Of a DNA stretch of 64,000 bases, positions 42,886 to 53,655 are shown piece by piece (the stretch's first letter is position 1; the number at the start of each line of letters is the position of its first letter). The stretch covers positions 1 through 64,000 of the forward strand of contig JACCGJ010008710.1 in assembly GCA_013407085.1 (NCBI GenBank), written 5' to 3'. Origin of the DNA: Atriophallophorus winterbourni. Taxonomy: Eukaryota; Platyhelminthes; Trematoda; Plagiorchiida; Microphallidae. The notes below the pieces were generated by a model. It searched no databases. It worked only from the letters and a program-made list of their open reading frames with translations, and was not told the origin of the DNA. Both the position numbers and the translations under genes were made by a program.

Positions 42886-42964
<79 letters not shown>

Positions 42965-42967
42965 ATT

Positions 42968-43056
<89 letters not shown>

Positions 43057-43057
43057 C
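42855..43057. repeat. (TATC)n microsatellite, about 200 bp
   Basis: About 50 tetranucleotide units with two interruptions (ATCAATC near 42884 and ATCATTTTATC near 42960). The open frames through it (SIYLSIYL) are artefacts. Confidence 0.97.
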
Positions 43058-43427
43058 TGTTTTCATAGCAAGAAGCTATAGAAGTGAAGTTTTAGATTCG
43101 GGTTTTTTATCTCATGTTAATTGAGGCTAAATCGGGTTCCATGTTTTGACTTCACACAGGCTTCGAGGGCAGTCGATGCGATATTAACTACGTCACCCAG
43201 AGCGCATATCACCAAACTTCAGACTGTGTTGGCATAATCCCAGAGGTCAATCTGTGTAATGCTACCCGCGTTCACCCATGAATCACACAACACAAGATAA
43301 AGCCAACTGGTCAAACGCATTTTGACCGCACAAGACACAAGATAACTCATGACTATCCTATGTAGCTAAAGCCCTTAATTGCAATACTGTCTTCTACCAG
43401 AGTGTATTGGCTGTAACCTTAATGTGA

Positions 43428-43840
43428 TTATTCAATGATGTTCATACAAACTGCTGCAATTCAAGGCCCTTCTCACTTGGTTTTCGTTATGGAATTGTAT
43501 ATCGTCCAATAGCCGTTGAAGATGTTTCCGATGTTGTTGTCGTTCGAACTCAATCTTCTGGAGTTCTGGAGTCCGGGATCCAAATTATTACAGGTGTGCT
43601 ATTGTTCTCATCGGTCGTCTGAGCGCTTTCGCCTGACACCCGTAAAACAATCCAGATCTCTAAAAAGGACTTTGCTAAGCTTTCGTGGTCGGTTTTTCAG
43701 AACTGAGAACTCAGACTATTCTCAAGGCTCATTTTACATTCTGGACTGAGTTCGAATCAAGATTAGCCGAAATTCCCGAAAGCGAAAAAGCGCTGTATAA
43801 TTTGTATCTTGAATATTGCCGAATGCTAAACTATAAATAA
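43428..43840 (+). CDS. possible two-exon 3' end of an unidentified gene
   Basis: Exon-like block A (open from 43428, ends 43593) reads RYGIVYRPIAVEDVSDVVVV then RTQSSGVLESGIQIIT and ends in a donor ACAG|GTGTGC. Block B starts after acceptor GGTTTTTCAG at 43701 and reads LRTQTILKAHFTFWTEFESR, LAEIPESEKALYNLYLEYC, then TAA at 43838. The phases agree (1 to 1, joining as Glu). I do not recognise the family. It could be a decayed element or host gene; no upstream exons were found. Confidence 0.35.
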
Positions 43841-43849
43841 ATAAGGTTA

Positions 43850-44530
43850 CAGCTTGGCCGTAATTACGACCGCAAATATCATCTAGGCCATGAAAACCTA
43901 ACTTGGACCACCGCTGAAAAGGATCTCGGAATTTGCATCACTAATAATCTGAAACCGAATATGCATTGTCTAAATGTGTTTAATCGGGTATATGGTATAT
44001 TAGGAATCCGGAGGAAAATTTTCGGGTGGTTCACCCCCAAAACACTTCCCCGCATTATAAATACTTACATTCATCCAACGATGGAGTATTTGATCCCAGC
44101 CTGGGCACCGTGGCTACGCAAAGATTTCGACCTATTGAATAGAATTTAACACCGAGCTACAAAGCTAGTTAATGGGATACAGCACGTCTCATATCAAGAG
44201 CGAATGGCCATACAAGATTCGCCTGATTTTACACAGAGGCGAATGAGAAGCGACGTTATTCTAGCTTACAAAATAATGCGATTTGAAAACCACCCACTCC
44301 GGGATCTAATAAAAATAATTTCACCTCGGAATACACGTAGTCACTCAAGTTGCTTCGCAATACCGCACTCAAGACTTGACTGTCGGTGCCATTTCTTCTA
44401 TGTGCGTATCTGCCGTCTATGAAATGCACTACCGCAAGACGTTGTGAATGCAACAACATTTGATGTTTTTAAAGCAAAACTAGATGCATATATCCCAAAA
44501 CACCCCATATTCGGCCCTGTGTATTGAATC
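43850..44530 (+). pseudogene. CR1-like LINE C-terminal fragment
   Basis: LGRNYDRKYHLGHENLTW, EKDLGICITNNLKPNMHCL, TYIHPTMEYLIPAWAPWLRK, TQRRMRSDVILAYKIMRFEN, IPHSRLDCRCHFF, FKAKLDAYIP. Several stops. Confidence 0.8.
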
Positions 44531-45340
44531 AACATGAACCCAGACAAACATGCAACAATGTGTTTTCGATTACAAGTTCTCCACGATGTCGATGATTTAG
44601 AGGCCGCAAAATAATCCACAAATAAGATTGAGTAGAAGGAATAGAAGTTCGAGTGAACAAAATAAAGTTATAGGTTCGCTAAAATGGATTTATTTTCTAG
44701 AGCGGTAATGATTCTCACAGTTCACATATTGATAACAATCTTTACGAACAAGTTCTCACACAGTCAGCTCAGTCTCAGCGAGAGAGGACGATCTGCGCAG
44801 GTTGGATTCAAAAGTACATATTTTTAAAGTCTCACTAAACCCGATCTTACTGTCTCAACCTGATAACGGCAAACAGCCAGAAACCAGTATTGGTGTGTAA
44901 GGGATGAGGATGTGAGCACCACAATACTTTGGTACATATTTTTCAATTGCATCAACATCGAAGTTTGCTTATATGAAGAGCACCATCTTGCGCCATAACA
45001 TTGGACCAGGAATTGCCTAAAGAAATGAGTAAGACAATGGCGAACTCGTATTACTTCGAGTCTTATAAGGATTGCATAATAATGATTCGAATGCCAGCAT
45101 CCTAGGAAACATCAGCTGTTATCGGAGAAACTTTATACTGCTGAAAATTTGTGCATATGGATACAGTCATTTCTTTTCCTTCTTCTACGTTGTGATGGAT
45201 AGAAGTGACAGGTAGGCACGGAATCAACGGGGTGATCAGATCGAAGTGCGGGCCGGAAATGATATATCGAGCATAGTGTTGTGTTATCGAGATTTGCTCA
45301 AATGAGATCGGCGTGTATTTTGTTGTTTACCACGTGAATT
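44531..45340. other. mostly unassigned; one decayed hammerhead-type repeat
   Basis: 44846-44912 (plus) reads CTGATAACGGCAAACAGCC then AGAAACCAGT, a decayed hammerhead core. No gene seen. Confidence 0.5.
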
Positions 45341-45344
45341 GTTG

Positions 45345-46175
45345 TTAGCCTCCTTCGGTTAATGTCAAACATTGATGTACATCACAATCGCAAGATCTAT
45401 TCATGTTGTACAGCTTTTCGAAGGGCCAAACAGCCCGATTTGGCATGAACACTCTTTTTACAGTGCACGCAGCGATCTGCAGTAGTCGGCTGATTGGCGT
45501 TAGTTGCATGCTGACGGCGCGATCTGCATTCAGCAGCCACGAGCTGTATCTGCTCCTCTCGAGCTTGCAGATGACGCTGTATACAATGCCTCCAAGGTGA
45601 GCGGGCAAGAGCAATTTTTTCCCACTTCGCGGGGTCAATGCTAAAAGCTTCCATATCTATTGTGCTAACGTCTTTGTACCGCAAGTGTGGTAAGCCAATT
45701 GGAGGACTTCCTAATTGCAACTCACCATTGAGTAGATCCTCGGAATACGACCATTTTCCATTCTATAGACATGACCAAGCCACCGCAGGCGGCGCTGTCG
45801 TCGTAGGGTGAACATGCCCTTTAAACCAGCTTTCGAAATCACTTCAGAATTAGTCACTCTGTTCATCCACGATATGTTCAAGATACGACGGATGCTTCGT
45901 AGATAGAAAGCATTCGGTTTTCGTTCGTGTCTTGCGTGGGTGGTCCAGGTTAAACTGCCGTAGAGTACAATCATATGAATAATAAACGCAATTAACCAGT
46001 TGGAGCTCTCGCATGTGTTGTGATTCGTGGGTAAATGAGGTTTTGGGTGACAGACGGACCTCAGGAATGAATCTCGATGCAAACAAATGTGAGTATAAGA
46101 GCTGACGCGGTTAAATGTGGAGCAAGAGTCCACCAAGTAAGTCCAAACATCGTAATTTACTTTCGAAGAGATCAT
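45345..46175 (-). pseudogene. RTE-Z 3' end, longest window copy with RT connector
   Basis: From 46175 down: MIVLYGSLTWTTHARHERKP, AFYLRSIRRILNISWMNRV, TLRRQRRLRWLGHVYRMENG, LRYKDVSTIDMEAFSIDP, a decayed zinc finger and the 3' end near 45345. Frame breaks at about 45715 and 45640. Confidence 0.8.
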
Positions 46176-46179
46176 GCGA

Positions 46180-47984
46180 TTCGCCTCGACTGGCTTATTC
46201 TAATCCCACAAATCTTACACCAACTCATTTGACGTTTCGGATCTTCCGCTGTAAAATCTTGGTTACACAAATGTGTCATCCACGTGACGGATAATAGTTT
46301 CGTGGCAATAATATGGACACCTAACCTGTCCCTTTAAACAAAGAGCTCCGAATTCCATAAAGTTTTTTCTAGTTGATCCTGTTACCTTTGTGCTCAGTTC
46401 GATTATAAAATACGTGATCAGAACGTTCCTCTTTCTCCAAATGTGTTTATATTTCGTGGCAAAAACGTCAGCCAAGATTGCAAGTCAATCCTAATCAACT
46501 TTCACTGCTTTTACAATTCCAGACTATTGTTCACGTAATGAAGGGTTGAATGGCAGTATAACAATTCGTCTGTTTTCCGAAAAAAACGTGTGCTGCGTTT
46601 GACGTCATGATAGCGAGTTTATCGGCCCCTAGGACTAAGCATTTACCTTGCCAACGGTTTTTAAAATATCTCACAGACAATTGTGTCTGGAGATTTCCTC
46701 AGAAAGGAGAATGCAAGGTGATGTTTTCGATACAGATAATGTCCGAAATTTCTGTTTTGCACCACCTGGGTAATCATTCACAGCTTCGAACTGTCAGTAA
46801 GTATTTGGTCACGGTTGCATATTTCATATTCCAAACTCCGAACGGAACTTCCAAATGAATTATTAATTAGTGCGCGTGCATTTATTTCGGAAAACCTAAC
46901 TACCATGGTGGTAAACTTTAATTGCTTACCTATGCTGAAGTCGAAATATGACGATTATATGGGATGCGAACTCCAATATTAACAAATCGTTTATAGGTCT
47001 TACCACAATCATGAGGAACGAATAATACTATTTTTGTGTGTCGATTATATATTCGAACCTACATTCCAACCCTATGGTTGTAAAGTAAAATACTTTTTCA
47101 ACAATTATTCTTGTATCTTGACCCTTGCTGACCCTATACATCTCCGGTACAATCCTTTGTCGTATTCGGTTTCGAAATGTTTGACTTCAGTGGAGAACTG
47201 ATTCCGATTTTGACACGAAGTCGGCAAAAGTAACATCTCGATAATAACGGAAACACAGGGTTCGATAGCTGTCTAACCGAGGTTTTGTTGAACCAAGTGG
47301 CTTTCTGTTTATCATTTTCAAGTGGTGTAATCTTCATTTGTTTAGATTCAAGTGTTTCGTGATTCACGCATCCCGCTGGCGCTGAAGTAACCCACCAGCA
47401 TTTTGAAGTTGTTGTTGTGTCGTTTTCGCTTCAAAATGAGTTACAATGTATCCAATGAACTCGCAAACCTCTCATGTCAGCATTTAGTGACGTAAGTATT
47501 GGCCTGGTAACGACTGTGTTCATCCATCACAACGCGATGAATGCGTTAATTAGCGGTTGGTGATTTAAGCAATTTATTGTAGGAGGCAAATTTGATGTTT
47601 TTCAATTACATGTTGTAAATAACGGTTTCCTTTCATCCACCGTGTATGTTGGGTGAATCACGTCGTTTTCAAATCGCTCCAGGCGACCGATCACCCGTTT
47701 ATCTGTCAACCCGTGATACACGAGATATCAATCAATCGTATCATGAGTTAACGTTTTTGATAAATGTGAGTATAGTCAATGAACGAACTATCGATCAAGC
47801 ATCAATCAAGATCGATCGTTAGTGAACAGTGTGATAATCGTTCACTGTACAAACTATGTGATATTCATTCATTCAGCCAATACACAAGTTCACTTACCGT
47901 TGTGTTCTGTAGAACCCAAAGCTGGGCCAGTAGTTGCGCATCACTGATATATCATCAAATCACTTGAATTTACCCCAATTATCA
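46180..47984. other. no confident gene
   Basis: AT-rich. A minus-strand frame at 46263-46475 contains LADVFATKYKH and HVDDTFV, faintly like a reverse transcriptase; see findings. Nothing else recognised. Confidence 0.4.
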
Positions 47985-49101
47985 TGCTGTTTATACTCGA
48001 ACTTCATCCGCCTGCTTTGAAACAGTGGATTAATGGTTAACAAAGGTTGATCTTGTATATCAATGTTGGATAGGCCTCGAATAAGAAACCTGTTCTATCA
48101 CATGTGTTAGTGTGTCCATAGAGTTTTACCCATGCAGTGGAAACTAAATTATGGATAAGTGCGGGATGAGTGCAAGAGGCAAGAAACCGTTCTTGATGTG
48201 TTTGTGTGTGTGTTTAAGTAAAATGCGTGCAAATTAGCTTACACTGTATCTAATTTGAAGTCCTGAAAAGGAGATCAGATCGGTTGGACGACCACAACAG
48301 GTGTTGCTGGCTCCTTCTCGACTGGTCGGGTATATGACGCTACTCAAATGTGCCAGTCTGGAGAAACATTCATGAAGGCTTAATCGCGATCGGTCAAACG
48401 GTGGACGGTAGCTCAGGCCGTTTGGCATGAGACTATAATGGTGAAGGTTCTGGGTTCAAATCCGACCCGAGACAGGATATGCACTGCTGATGAGCTCAAA
48501 TAAGAGCGAAACTCCAGTCCAGGGTTTCCAATGTCGTGATAAACTTTGTGAATATTTCGAAGGACTTGGTACTGATGAGTAGTCGCCATTACATCATGCA
48601 AATTCGAGTTCACGTTGAAAATCATTTACATGTGTGTATGGAGGCACATGTGGTTGTACAGTTTGTTCGTGCCAAAGTTATCAAACAGTGTCACGCAACG
48701 TCAACGTTTATGTAAGTGGATCCTCATCTTACTGTCCCGACATGATGAGTGCAAACGGCACGAATCCTGTCGAGGTGTGTGTGTGATCGGAATGAATACA
48801 AAAGAGAATTCATTTCCAGCCATTTGGGTTCAACCAATCTGCCTACTTGCAGGCACAAGTGATTAAATAGATGGATCGTGTCAGACGTATCCAACAATGG
48901 ATTACAAGCGCACCTTGTTTTCCAATCTTCCACTGTTTCATGTGCATTGGATCGTGATCTTACTGACACTGCACGATGGGTGCAAATGGCGAGAAACTTG
49001 GCAAAGTGCGTGTAATGGAAATGCATTAAAGCCCGTTGGTTTGACTCATCTGCATGTTTGTAGGTACATGTAACTTCTTATGTTGATTGTGCTAGCTTTA
49101 T
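47985..49101. repeat. duplicated block, left copy
   Basis: About 1.1 kb, colinear with 49830-50942 and more than 90 percent identical by eye. Contains a tRNA-like SINE and decayed hammerhead-type repeats. Ends GCTAGCTTTAT exactly at the N run. Confidence 0.8.
48255..48560 (+). repeat. tRNA-derived SINE
   Basis: Pol III-type boxes: A-box-like GGTAGCTCAGG (48407-48417) and B-box GGTTCAAATCC (48453-48463). The anticodon arm is degenerate, so this is not a working tRNA. Confidence 0.65.
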
Positions 49102-49121
49102 NNNNNNNNNNNNNNNNNNNN
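49102..49121. other. assembly gap (20 N)
   Basis: Run of 20 N; the size is probably arbitrary. Confidence 0.99.
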
Positions 49122-49777
49122 CCTCTCCTCTCATGCTTGTGCGACTATCTGTTAGATCGCGACGCCCAAGTTAAAGTTAACGGAGCGCTATCCCAAACGT
49201 TCAAAACAACCAGTGGAGTCCCACAAGGATCTGTGCTAGGCCCGCTTCTCTTTCTGCTGTACATAAATGATTTACCCCCCCCCTCATATCGTCCAAAATG
49301 GTCCTGTTCGCGAATGACATGAAAATTTGGACGCCAATAAGTTCTGCAGAGGATTGTGAGAAACTGCAAATGGATTTAGACAGAGTGTCGAATTTGGCGG
49401 TCATGAATGACATGTCATTCAACATACAGAAATATAAGATGCTCCTTCCTGGCAAGAATGTTCCTTGGACATATCGATTGGGAACTGAAAACCTAGCATA
49501 AAGCTCGTTAGAATACGATCTTGGAGTGTGGATTAGCGGGAACCTGAAAAGCACAGCGCACTGCTAGACGGACAAACAGATTGTTAGGTATCTTTCGGAG
49601 AATATTTGGACAATTATCTCTGGTTACGTTACAAAGGATAATGAATGTCTACCTTCGTCCTACGATGGAGTATGCGGTAGAGGTCTGGGCTCTTTGGCTG
49701 CGAAAAGACATTGCTCTCTTCGATAAAATCTATCATAGAGCAACAAAGTTAGTGATGGGTCTTCGCAGTGTTTTTTG
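49122..49777 (+). pseudogene. CR1-like LINE fragment, second copy of the 37.4-kb family
   Basis: Colinear with 38128-38775. The catalytic FADD is FAND, a C-run insertion near 49282 shifts the frame, and several bases are deleted near 49563. Left edge is the assembly gap. Confidence 0.85.
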
Positions 49778-49829
49778 AATTCCATTTACTTCAATTTGCA
49801 TTTATCTCCATCACGCATACAGATTTGTG

Positions 49830-50942
49830 CTGTTTCTACTCAAACTTCATCCGATTGCTTCGAAACAGTGGATTATTGGTTAACAAAGGTTGATCTTGTA
49901 TATCAATGTTGGATAGGCCTCGAATGAGAAACCTGTTCTATCACATGTGTCCGTGTGTCCATAGAGTTTTACCCATGCAGTGGAAACTAAATTGTGGATG
50001 ACTGCCGGATGAGTGCAAGCGGCAAGAAACTGTCCTTGGTGTGTTTGTGTATAATGCATGCAAATTAGCTTTCACTGTATCTAATGTGAAGTCCTGACAA
50101 GGAGATCCGATCGGTTGGACGACCACAACAGATGTTGCTGGCTCCTTCTCTACTGGTCGGGCATATGACGCTACTCAAATGTGCCAGTCTGGAGAAACAT
50201 TCATGAAGGCTTAATCGCGATCGGTCAAACGGTGGAGGTAGCTCAGGCCATTAGGCATGAGACTACAATGATGAAGGTTCTGGGTTCAAATCCGACCTGA
50301 GACTGCTGATGAGCTCAAATAAGAGCGAAACTCGAGTCCAGTGCTTCCAATATGGACCGTCGTGATAAACTTTGTGAATATTTCCAAGGACTTGGTACTG
50401 ATGAGTTGTCGCCTAAACATCTTGCAAATTAGAGTTTATGATTTAACCCTTGTGTTGAAAATATTTACATGTGTGTATGGAGGCACATGTGGTTGTACAG
50501 TTTGTTCGTGCCAAAGTTATCAAACAGTGTCATGCAACGGCAACGTTTATGTAAGTGAATCCTCATCTTACTGTCCCGACATGATGAGTGCAAACGGCAC
50601 GAATCCTGTCGAGGTGTGTGTGTGTGATCGGAATGCATACAAAAGAGAATTCGTTTCCAGTCATTTGGGTTCAACCAATCTGCCTATTTGCAGGCACATG
50701 TGATTAAATAGATGGATCGTGTCAGACGTATACAACAATGAATTACAAGCGCACCTTGTTTTCCAATCTTCCACTGTTTTCTGTGCATGCGGATGCTGAT
50801 CTTACTGACACTGTACAATGAGTGCAAATGGCGAGAAACTTGTCAGTGTGTGTAATGGAAATACATTAAAGCCCGTTGGTTTGACTCATCTGCATGTTTC
50901 TAGGTACATGTAAATTCTTATGTTGATTGTGCTAGCCTTATC
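49830..50942. repeat. duplicated block, right copy
   Basis: Partner of 47985-49101, same order: AACTTCATCCG, TTGGATAGGCCTCGAATGAG, tRNA-like SINE, GCACGAATCCTGTCGAGG, TGCATGTTTCTAGGTACATG. Continues past GCTAGCCTTAT into unique sequence. Confidence 0.8.
50090..50390 (+). repeat. tRNA-derived SINE
   Basis: Second copy, with GGTAGCTCAGGCC and GGTTCAAATCC. Confidence 0.6.
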
Positions 50943-50944
50943 CA

Positions 50945-51510
50945 ACGGTAACATACATTTCGAGTTTGGTTCACACCAAATTGTGTTTAAAATATTGTAC
51001 TTAATTTTACATTCCCAAATCTTAGATCCATGCACTCAGGATACAGGAAGTTAGTTGAGTACAAGCTGTCATCACGGCTAGCACTACTTGTAGTCAGTAG
51101 CACTGGGTGAGAGAGAACACATCTGTTACAGATCCGGTTTATTGATTAAATGGATGTCACATACTGTATAGCAAACGAAACTCATGTTATGCGTCTGCGT
51201 TCAATATTGATTGGACGTTGATCGATACTTCGAACATAACACCAATCTCTCTGTGTTTTCGATATCTTCAGTCTAGTTTACATTGTGACAACCACGTTTA
51301 GTTTCTATACTTCACCCGTGCTGCTGTGATACTGAGATTTCTGTCTGGAATAGCGAAGAATCCCTGTCGGCTGGACACATTGTTCAGTTTATTGTCATCA
51401 AGATATGACCATGAAATTTCGCGGTTGCCGCTTTACGGTGTGTCCAGCTAGTTAGTCATTACAAACTTACATCTGTTAGATGTTGCGGCGCTCAGTTTGA
51501 ATCTAAGGTG
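50945..51510. other. no recognisable feature
   Basis: Unassigned sequence. Confidence 0.4.
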
Positions 51511-51514
51511 GTTC

Positions 51515-52072
51515 CAAAGGTTGTCATAGCTAAGGGTGGCAGCGGAGATAAGCTCCCACTGTTTATAAAATGCTCCCATATGGCACGCGCCTCAAATAGC
51601 CTCTGACAACCAAATCCAGCTTCTAGCCTGCACGAGTGGCTCCCCGAGCCCGGCGGAACTGCTTCTACCAACAGGAGAAGGGGCGAGGGCCAGTGACTGG
51701 CGCCTGAAAACCAGTTTGCTTCGGGCAGATGGAGCTCGTTGGCCTGGGAGGGCATTTCATCTAAGGGAAGGAAAACCCTGATTATTACCCTCCGCTGCCT
51801 TGCGGGATACTCGATGGCGGGAAAGGCTTCGGGAGAGAACCCTGAGGAAAAACCTGGAACAGAGTCTGGTAGACGGTTAGTTGGTGCACCACCTCCTTCT
51901 CGCAACTCCCTGCTGTCTTGCAGGTCGCACTTGGTTGTGCAAAGGCTAGATAAGATGACTCGAACAAACGCCGAGTGGTGCTGGGGACGCCGTTTTGTAC
52001 CTAAATTCCCAAGATTCTTCATTGAAGCCGACTCATCCTCCAGGAGGAGATAGTCGAACAAAAGTAAAATAA
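51515..52072 (+). mobile_element. SINE-B copy, full length
   Basis: GGTTCCAAAGGTTGTCATAG to GTCGAACAAAAGTAAAATAA. Head and tail match the RTE at 8181-7930 and 4865-4840. Best reference copy in the window. Confidence 0.8.
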
Positions 52073-52484
52073 AGGAATGTGGTCTTCCGATACAATCACT
52101 TTAACACGTTCGCTGCGATTTCTGATTCTGTAGCTTTTCGCTGCGGGCGGCATGTTCCAACTTTCACGCAAAAACATGAATTTTGTATCATTTTTGTCAT
52201 ATATGCTATTACAAATAAAGGTATTCCACCATAAAATTGTTTATTTCAACACTTTTAATCGCAGATTCAATGTATTGAAGCATAGATTTAGTGAATTGAA
52301 AACGGAAAAACGATTATTTTAAAAAGTATGTTTTTTGTAGGCGTGTACCACACATGTACAGATTGCGCTTTTGCAAAGTTCTGTATGTTGCTGCACATCG
52401 CGACCAACGTGTTAAGGTCGGGTTACTGGATACCAAAAGATTACCCAAATTCAAATACACAGTTTGATGTATTCATTTTTGTTG

Positions 52485-53425
52485 TTGGCCTCCTTCGATC
52501 AATGTCGACCATGAATGTACATCACAATCGCATGAATGTTCATGTTATACAGCTTTTGAAACGACTAAACAGTCCGATTCAGGAGGAAAAATCTCGCCGC
52601 CGCGCATGCAACGATAGGCAGAACTCAGTCGTAGGGCGTCAGTTGCACGCCGGGGGCGTAATTTGCGTTCAGCAGCCAAGAGCTGTATCTGATGCTCACC
52701 AGCTTGCAGATGACGCTTTACACAATGCCTCCAATGTGAGCGGTCAAGAGCAAGTTTCTCCCAACTCGCCGGGTCAATGCCAAGAACTTTCATATCTCTT
52801 TTGTAAGTCTTTGTACCTCAGGTGCGGTCTTCCTAATGGTTGACTCCTAATTGAATCTCACCATAGAGTAGATCTTTCGGAATACGACCATTTCCCATTC
52901 TGTAGATATTACCAAGCCACTGAAGGCGGCGCTGCCGCAACAGGGTGAACCTGCTCTGTAGACCAGCATTTTAAAGCACTTCAGCATTAGTCAGGCTGTC
53001 CATCCACCATATGTTCAAGATACGACGGATGCTTCGTAGATGTAAAGCATTCAGCTTCCAATCGTGTCTTGCGTGGGTGGTCCAGGTTTCACTGCCGTAC
53101 AGTAAAGCATTTAGTCTTTAGATTTAGCTTGCGGTTACCCCAAACACGAGAGTTCAATCGAGACAAAATTACAGCTGCTCTTCCAATCCGCTCATCAATC
53201 TCCGTGTTTAGCGAGAGGTTATCCGCAATGATTGAACCAAGATATGGTAAATGATATACTGGTTCAAGCTGACAATCTCCAACAGTGATGATGGGAGGCG
53301 ATACATTCCCTTGACCAAGGACTTTGGTCTTGCTCATGTATTCATTAAATGTTAAAAATATTTCTTGATTACCCCACAGGCTCTTACAACTACGAGAATC
53401 TTGCTCATAACACGTAATCAAAATT
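52485..53425 (-). pseudogene. RTE-Z 3' portion, about 940 bp
   Basis: From 53421 down: SKTKVLGQGNVSPPII, YHLPYLGSIIADNLSLNTEI, RAAVILSRLNSRVWGN (RT end), then connector, ALDRSHWRHCVKRHLQAGEH (52640-52700) and the 3' end GATCGAAGGAGGCCAACAAC. Ends about 130 bp past the netrin receptor stop codon. Confidence 0.8.
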
Positions 53426-53556
53426 TTGTAAAAATTTGTAATGTATTAATATATTCGTTGTTACAAGGGAGCAGTTTGGTTTGAAAGCATGCAAAGCATT
53501 TTTGAATTGGCGGAGGGTAGGTTCTTGCATAAGAATATTTCTGCAGCAATAGCCTT

Positions 53557-53655
53557 TCAGCAATCGAATTCATTCGCAGCAATTTTGTTCAAGTCTTTCA
53601 TTAGACCCTCCAAGTTTGCCATCTCTTGGTTCAATTCTTCAGCACTGTATTCTCT
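53557..53655 (-). CDS. netrin receptor last exon with P3 motif
   Basis: REYSAEELNQEMANLEGLMK then DLNKIAANEFDC and TGA. Acceptor ACATTTTTCTAG; the intron before it is 78 nt. This 32-residue block fixes the family identity. Confidence 0.9.
   Translation of the reverse strand, partial: REYSAEELNQEMANLEGLMKDLNKIAANEFDC

Noticed and set aside
42804..43124. Open frames of 82 and 106 aa (IYLSIYLS repeats)
   Set aside because: Translation of the (TATC)n microsatellite in two frames; not genes.
48407..48463. True tRNA gene
   Set aside because: A and B boxes are present but no acceptor stem or proper anticodon arm; three dispersed copies point to a SINE.
48730..48790. Active hammerhead in the duplicated blocks
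   Set aside because: ATGATGA and GAAT replace the core CTGATGA and GAAA in both copies (also at about 50575).
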